64,000 nt of DNA, from the NCBI GenBank assembly GCA_026874595.1, contig CM049315.1, positions 3,036,664-3,100,663 on the forward strand, given 5' to 3'. The translations under genes were made by a program, and so were the position numbers. A model generated the notes under the pieces. That model saw only the letters and a program-made list of their open reading frames with translations, had not been told where the DNA came from and searched no databases. Each line of letters opens with the position of its first letter. Position 1 is the first letter of the stretch. Positions 59,150 through 64,000 of this stretch are shown here, piece after piece. The stretch is from Sipunculus nudus (taxonomy: Eukaryota; Annelida; Sipuncula; Golfingiida; Sipunculidae).

Positions 59150-60641
59150 ACAGGGCAAACAAAGCCTGATCTCAAATTCTGCTGAGGCAGGAAAATAATG
59201 AAGAAATGTTTGTATTAAATCCTGATTTTTTTATCACATCAATTATTTTCTAATTTAAGTTTATATTTCTATACATTTCCAATTTAACATATATATCTGA
59301 ATATAAAAGTTGATTCATAATTCTCAATTGCATCATCTTAAATCTCAATCTTGTCAGATAACACCACATCATGCATACAAATGTTTATTTATTTTTTACC
59401 ACAAAAATATATCTTTTAAATCTGCAAAACAATAAATATCTAAAAATAATACTTGATTTAGATTTCACAATTTTTAATTGTGTCTTTATTTATCCATAAT
59501 GTGCTTCATATTTTATAATAATTTAAGCATACTGATGGGTTCCTTTATATTTGTTAAAATCATTTAAAAGAAAATTGATTTCTTTAAAAATGCTATATTA
59601 CACAACATTGCATCTTCTGGATTACACCTTGAATTATTTTTTCAAGGAAAGTTTTTGCATATCGGAGTGGAAACAGCATTACAATTAAGGAGATACAGTG
59701 AAAACAATAACAATTACTGCATAACACTTGGTGGGTTGGGTTTGCGGGGCGGGGGGGGGGGGGGGGGGATTGGGGTGGTGATATGAGAATAACTGTACAC
59801 CTGTCACAGCAGGGGATCTCCCCCAGTGACTCTAACAAATCAGAAACCCTGGCATAGCTGACTTCCAGTGACCTGGAGTGGGACCCTGCATCTGTAATCA
59901 AAGCAAGTGACTACAGAAAAAAAATCAATGACTAGCTTAATTTTCAAGCTTTTATTTCCAAATTTCAAATTTCGACAAACTAAATATTTATGTTTACATG
60001 CTGTGAAAATTAAATCAATGGTGCTTACAGGAAAAAAACGTGCCATGGTCAAAGTTGGGCAAAATTTAAGGTACTGATTTTTTTTTATGCTAATAACTTA
60101 AAAAATTTACAAAATTCAGATCTAATTTTGGGTAAACAATTGAATCTTAATTAAACATAGTTATATACTTGAAAAAATAGACTCTACTTTCAAAATTTTT
60201 CATGTTAAGTGAGTTATTATTTTTCCTGATTTTTTACAAAGTCCAATATGTTTGGGCCCACAACTTAAAGAATTTATACTTTACAGACTTAATTTCTGGC
60301 ATGTACATAGGAACTATATCGAGGAATATTTATGGTAAATATGAGGAAAAACAGATGAGTGGTTTTGATATGAGGCAGTCCTGAAGTGTGAAAATAGGAT
60401 TTTAATAAAAAATTGAGGTTTTTCCTTAATTTCTCAAAGGAACAAAGTCGCAAAGACCCAGTTTTCGGCTTGGTAGGAGATCTTGGGGACATCTAACATT
60501 ATGCTGAATTTTGGATTCCTAGGTCTTACAGTTTCAAAACGTGCCACATCTACGGAAGGACGAACGGATGGACAGACGGACGGACGACGGACAATGGACC
60601 ACGACTATAGCTCAGATGACTTATAGTCAGCTGAGCTAAAA
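59150..60641 (+). mobile_element. Family E element, copy 2
   Basis: Begins ACAGGGCAAACAAAGCCTGA; ends with 'acggatggacagacggac', GACGACGGACAATGG, 'actatagctcagatgactta' and TCAGCTGAGCT. It aligns with 43357-44782 throughout, including a poly-G run (about 59748-59768) in the same place. The duplicated poly-G position indicates it is part of the element. Confidence 0.8.
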
Positions 60642-60928
60642 AATCAAAAATAATATCTGGTGCAAACCTGTGACCAAGGACTAATACTGTGACTTTAATT
60701 CAGCTTTTGAAAATCAGCCATATTGGAGATCTAGCACAAACAAGAAATGGCAGATGAAAAAATAGAAAAAAGTTTTGAAATTAATGGTTTGCACTCGGGG
60801 GGACCTTAGTATGTCCACCCACAAATAAATTCTTACCCGATTATGGATTTAGAAATAAACGCATCAAAGTCAATAATCCTCCCACTATAGGGAGGGGAGG
60901 CCTAAATACAACAAAGATAATCCATTCC

Positions 60929-60934
60929 TTTATT
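60929..60934 (-). terminator. Poly(A) signal AATAAA of PhyH gene 2
   Basis: AATAAA begins a few bases after the stop codon at 60938, matching gene 1. Confidence 0.5.
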
Positions 60935-60937
60935 TAA

Positions 60938-61159
60938 TTAATTTTGAAAAAAAATATGTGATTCTTTCACCCATGCACTTGCCTCTTTCCCGTGGCTAAA
61001 ATTGTTTGTTCTCTCATACTCCACCATGGCAGCTGGACGGAAGTTTGTAATGTACGCCCGGCGGTTGCGATCAGTGGTGTTTCCCCTCGTATAATGCAGA
61101 GTCCGTCCATGATGGAACGTACATGATCCGGCCTTCAGGGGGACAGGCTTACCTTCATC
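60938..61159 (-). CDS. PhyH gene 2, last coding exon
   Basis: Acceptor CTGTTTAAG at 61161-61160, stop TAA at 60940-60938. It encodes DEGKPVPLKAGSCTF, HHGRTLHYTRGNTTD, NRRAYITNFRPAAMVEYER and a tail ending ESHIFFQN. The reading frame runs six residues past where gene 1 stops. AATAAA follows the stop within a few bases. Confidence 0.9.
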   Translation of the reverse strand, partial: DEGKPVPLKAGSCTFHHGRTLHYTRGNTTDRNRRAYITNFRPAAMVEYERTNNFSHGKEASAWVKESHIFFQN

Positions 61160-64000
61160 CTTAAACAGACACATGGTAGTGGTAACTGTGTTCACATTAA
61201 TATAGCTGTTTATTTTAACACAGCAATTACAGCAAACATCTCATATTAAGTATTATATCAAGACAGACTATCACAAACACAACATATATGTATTATATAT
61301 ATTTCATTACTAGCCCTGTATCTGTCCTTGGCATTTCTACTTCTAAAGTACTTTCCCTGGCATTCAATATACTTGAAAAATCAAGTACATTTTTTAAGTA
61401 CTGGTCAGGTACAGATATTCTTATTTTTACGTTAAAGAGGCATATACATTTTCAATAAACATAAAATTAGGAGACACTAAAACATTCAGAATATCCCTCC
61501 TTGAGGAGGCAATAAAACAGACAACTGTACTGTACCTCTGAGGCATCACATGACAGCACATGGACCCCAGGTTTGGCTGGTTTGTGCGGACGCATTGGTT
61601 TGGTATGTGAGCCAGGAACAAACCACATGCAACCATTGTCTGCATCAGCATCATCAATGGCACACTGTGTGAATAAAAAATGTCCTGTACAATAAACTAA
61701 TACAAAAAGAAATGTCTACCGAATCTGACCATGGTCTAAAGTAGATCCCTGAGGTGAACTGCCTAATATCAGCTTCTTATAGAAGTGTTTGAAGCCCAAG
61801 GAGACTTAGACAAGAAATAAAAGAGAAAAGAAGCCTTTTTTGTATTTTGAAAAAGTTTGAATAAATTTGCATAATTAATTCATTTAAATATTCTGTGTAT
61901 AAGCATAAACCTAGCCCTATCAGATAAAAAATCAAAATGGGTCAAGTAATAAAGAAGAAGCCTATGGGAAGATGTGCAAAATGTGTCATTTATTTAACAG
62001 CAAAAATCTTAACACTGGTAAACCAGTCTGAGTCATTAACATCAAGCAGCTTCATTCTGTAGATACTGGCTTCTTAACTGAGCACTGATTGCTGAAAGCT
62101 AAGGAAGACTAGAACCACTGAGTCCAATCAAATCATTAATTATTCTGAGGCATTATGTGTTTAATTTAAATCCCTTTTATTTGCATTTGAGGTTATAGCA
62201 TTTAAAATTAAGTGAGCCTAGATGGTACTTCAGCTGAAAGATCAGACATAAAGATAAGACATAAAGATAAGACATAAAGATAAGACATAAAGATAAGACA
62301 TAAAGATAAGACATAAAGATAAGACATAAAGATAAGACATAAAGATAAGACATAAAGATAAGACATAAAGATCAGACATAAAGATAAGACATAAAGATCA
62401 GACATAAAGATCAGACATAAAGATAAGACATAAAGATAAGACATAAAGATCAGACATAAAGATAAGACATAAAGATAAGACATAAAGATAAGACATAAAG
62501 ATAAGACATAAAGATAAGACATAAAGATAAGACATAAAGATAAGACATAAAGATAAGACATAAAGATAAGACATAAAGATCAGACATAAAGATCAGACAT
62601 AAAGATAAGACATAAAGATAAGACATAAAGATCAGACATAAAGATAAGACATAAAGATAAGACATAAAGATAAGACATAAAGATCAGACATAAAGATAAG
62701 ACATAAAGATCAGACATAAAGATAAGACATAAAGATAAGACATAAAGATCAGACATAAAGATAAGACATAAAGATAAGACATAAAGATAAGACATAAAGA
62801 TAAGACATAAAGATCAGACATAAAGATAAGACATAAAGATAAGACATAAAGATAAGACATAAAGATAAGACATAAAGATAAGACATAAAGATAAGACATA
62901 AAGATCAGACATAAAGATAAGACATAAAGATAAGACATAAAGATCAGACATAAAGATCAGACATAAAGATAAGACATAAAGATAAGACATAAAGATAAGA
63001 CATAAAGATAAGACATAAAGATAAGACATAAAGATAAGACATAAAGATAAGACATAAAGATAAGACATAAAGATAAGACATAAAGATAAGACATAAAGAT
63101 AAGACATAAAGATAAGACATAAAGATAAGACATAAAGATAAGACATAAAGATCAGACATAAAGATCAGACATAAAGATAAGACATAAAGATAAGACATAA
63201 AGATCAGACATAAAGATAAGACATAAAGATAAGACATAAAGATAAGACATAAAGATCAGACATAAAGATAAGACATAAAGATCAGACATAAAGATAAGAC
63301 ATAAAGATAAGACATAAAGATCAGACATAAAGATAAGACATAAAGATAAGACATAAAGATAAGACATAAAGATAAGACATAAAGATCAGACATAAAGATA
63401 AGACATAAAGATAAGACATAAAGATAAGACATAAAGATAAGACATAAAGATAAGACATAAAGATAAGACATAAAGATCAGACATAAAGATAAGACATAAA
63501 GATAAGACATAAAGATAAGACATAAAGATAAGACATAAAGATAAGACATAAAGATAAGACATAAAGATAAGACATAAAGATAAGACATAAAGATAAGACA
63601 TAAAGATAAGACATAAAGATAAGACATAAAGATAAGACATAAAGATAAGACATAAAGATAAGACATAAAGATAAGACATAAAGATAAGACATAAAGATAA
63701 GACATAAAGATCAGACATAAAGATCAGACATAAAGATAAGACATAAAGATAAGACATAAAGATCAGACATAAAGATAAGACATAAAGATAAGACATAAAG
63801 ATAAGACATAAAGATCAGACATAAAGATAAGACATAAAGATCAGACATAAAGATAAGACATAAAGATAAGACATAAAGATCAGACATAAAGATAAGACAT
63901 AAAGATAAGACATAAAGATAAGACATAAAGATAAGACATAAAGATCAGACATAAAGATAAGACATAAAGATAAGACATAAAGATAAGACATAAAGATAAG
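60938..64000 (-). CDS. PhyH family paralogue (gene 2), 3' part; gene continues past the right edge
   Basis: Two exons are visible, homologous to exons 8 and 9 of gene 1 and with the same splice sites. The first (61664-61536) encodes CAIDDADADNGCMWFVPGSH onward; the second (61159-60938) encodes DEGKPVPLKAG through HHGRTLHYTRGN and RRAYITNFRP to a stop. The distal His and Arg are kept, so this part looks intact. Exon 8 differs from gene 1 at five of 43 residues; the C-terminus differs most (ends ESHIFFQN rather than -KKL). Flanking introns align with those of gene 1 but lack the 71-bp array and the B and C elements. The exon with the H-x-D motif is predicted just beyond the 13-bp array, off the window. 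Confidence 0.88.
61160..61535 (-). other. Short intron of PhyH gene 2 (homologue of intron 8)
   Basis: 376 bp, against 2,281 bp in gene 1. Shared blocks ('taagtactggtcaggta', 'aacattcagaatatc') remain. The GGCCAC-rich and DR1-bearing repeats of gene 1 are absent. Confidence 0.75.
61536..61664 (-). CDS. PhyH gene 2, exon homologous to exon 8
   Basis: Acceptor AACACAG at 61666-61665 and donor TCAGAG|GTACAG; 129 bp, phase 0, the same length as in gene 1. It holds DDADADNGCMWFVPGSH and TKPMRPHKPAKPGVHVLSCD. The acceptor region is single-copy here, which shows the state before the 71-bp array formed in gene 1. Confidence 0.9.
61665..62239 (-). other. Intron of PhyH gene 2 (homologue of intron 7), unique part
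   Basis: Contains blocks shared with 10140-10200, 14430-14560 and 15235-15300 of gene 1 ('agaagtgtttgaag', 'accagtctgagtca', 'gactagaaccact', 'tacttcagctgaaagat'). It lacks the 71-bp array, C copy 2 and the B element. Confidence 0.75.
62240..64000. repeat. 13-bp minisatellite reaching the window end (at least 135 units)
   Basis: Pure 'gataagacataaa' units with a single-base variant 'gatcagacataaa' scattered through. It begins right after 'tacttcagctgaaa', a place where gene 1 has a lone 'gataaaacataat' (15295-15307). Its open minus-strand frames (repeating MSYLYVLSLCLIF) are by-products of a stop-free 39-bp superperiod. Confidence 0.97.

Noticed and set aside
62208-63926. Long minus-strand open frames reading MSYLYVLSLCLIF repeats
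   Set aside because: They are translations of the 13-bp array in all three frames (39-bp superperiod without stops). No start context, splice sites or non-repeat coding sequence.

Overview
This is eukaryotic nuclear DNA: A/T-rich, without long reading frames, packed with tandem arrays and dispersed repeats, and carrying a split gene with GT-AG introns. Several repeats have the build of bivalve 'pearl'-type and related tandem-repeat-bearing mobile elements (short inverted termini, ~140-280 bp internal tandem units, an ACGG-rich stretch near one end). A bivalve mollusc is therefore the best guess, but that is inference from repeat style, not a database match.

The main gene is a complete nine-exon gene for a phytanoyl-CoA dioxygenase (PhyH) family protein on the minus strand, from a start codon at 44864 to a stop at 6134. 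All nine exons join in frame across GT-AG junctions and give a 282-residue Fe(II)/2-oxoglutarate oxygenase with the metal triad His154/Asp156/His237 and Arg248 for 2-oxoglutarate. A second, partly seen paralogue on the same strand enters from the right edge; its last two coding exons are at 61536-61664 and 60938-61159. Intron sequence is alignable between the two genes, so the paralogue shows what several intron positions looked like before they were invaded.

Most of gene 1 is intron filled with tandem arrays: a 37-bp minisatellite in intron 1 (39225-42120), a 42-bp one in intron 3 (37775-38690), an ~18-bp one in intron 5 (34848-35330), a 17-kb satellite of 83-bp units in intron 6 (17318-34347), and a 71-bp minisatellite in intron 7 (8748-10497). 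The 71-bp unit is itself a copy of the exon 8 splice acceptor plus exon start. In gene 2 a 13-bp array (62240 to the window end) fills the matching intron, growing from a seed that is still single in gene 1.

The remainder is dispersed repeats, often nested: three copies of a family here called C (1424-5554, 10499-14207, 47565-49826), a family B of ~330-bp modules (interrupted by C at 1424 and 47565; intact at 14576-15233), families D/E (35340-35966, 43357-44782, 55696-58620, 59150-60641), F (51988-53668) with G nested inside (52374-53051), a second G (56899-57926) nested inside D, a tRNA-derived SINE (43085-43335), and a 656-bp foldback element with 162-bp terminal inverted repeats (45619-46274). 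Between the two genes (about 45-60.9 kb) I found only two weak candidate exons (53683-53751 and 54271-54354, minus strand). No prokaryotic features, CRISPR arrays, rRNA or functional tRNA genes were seen.
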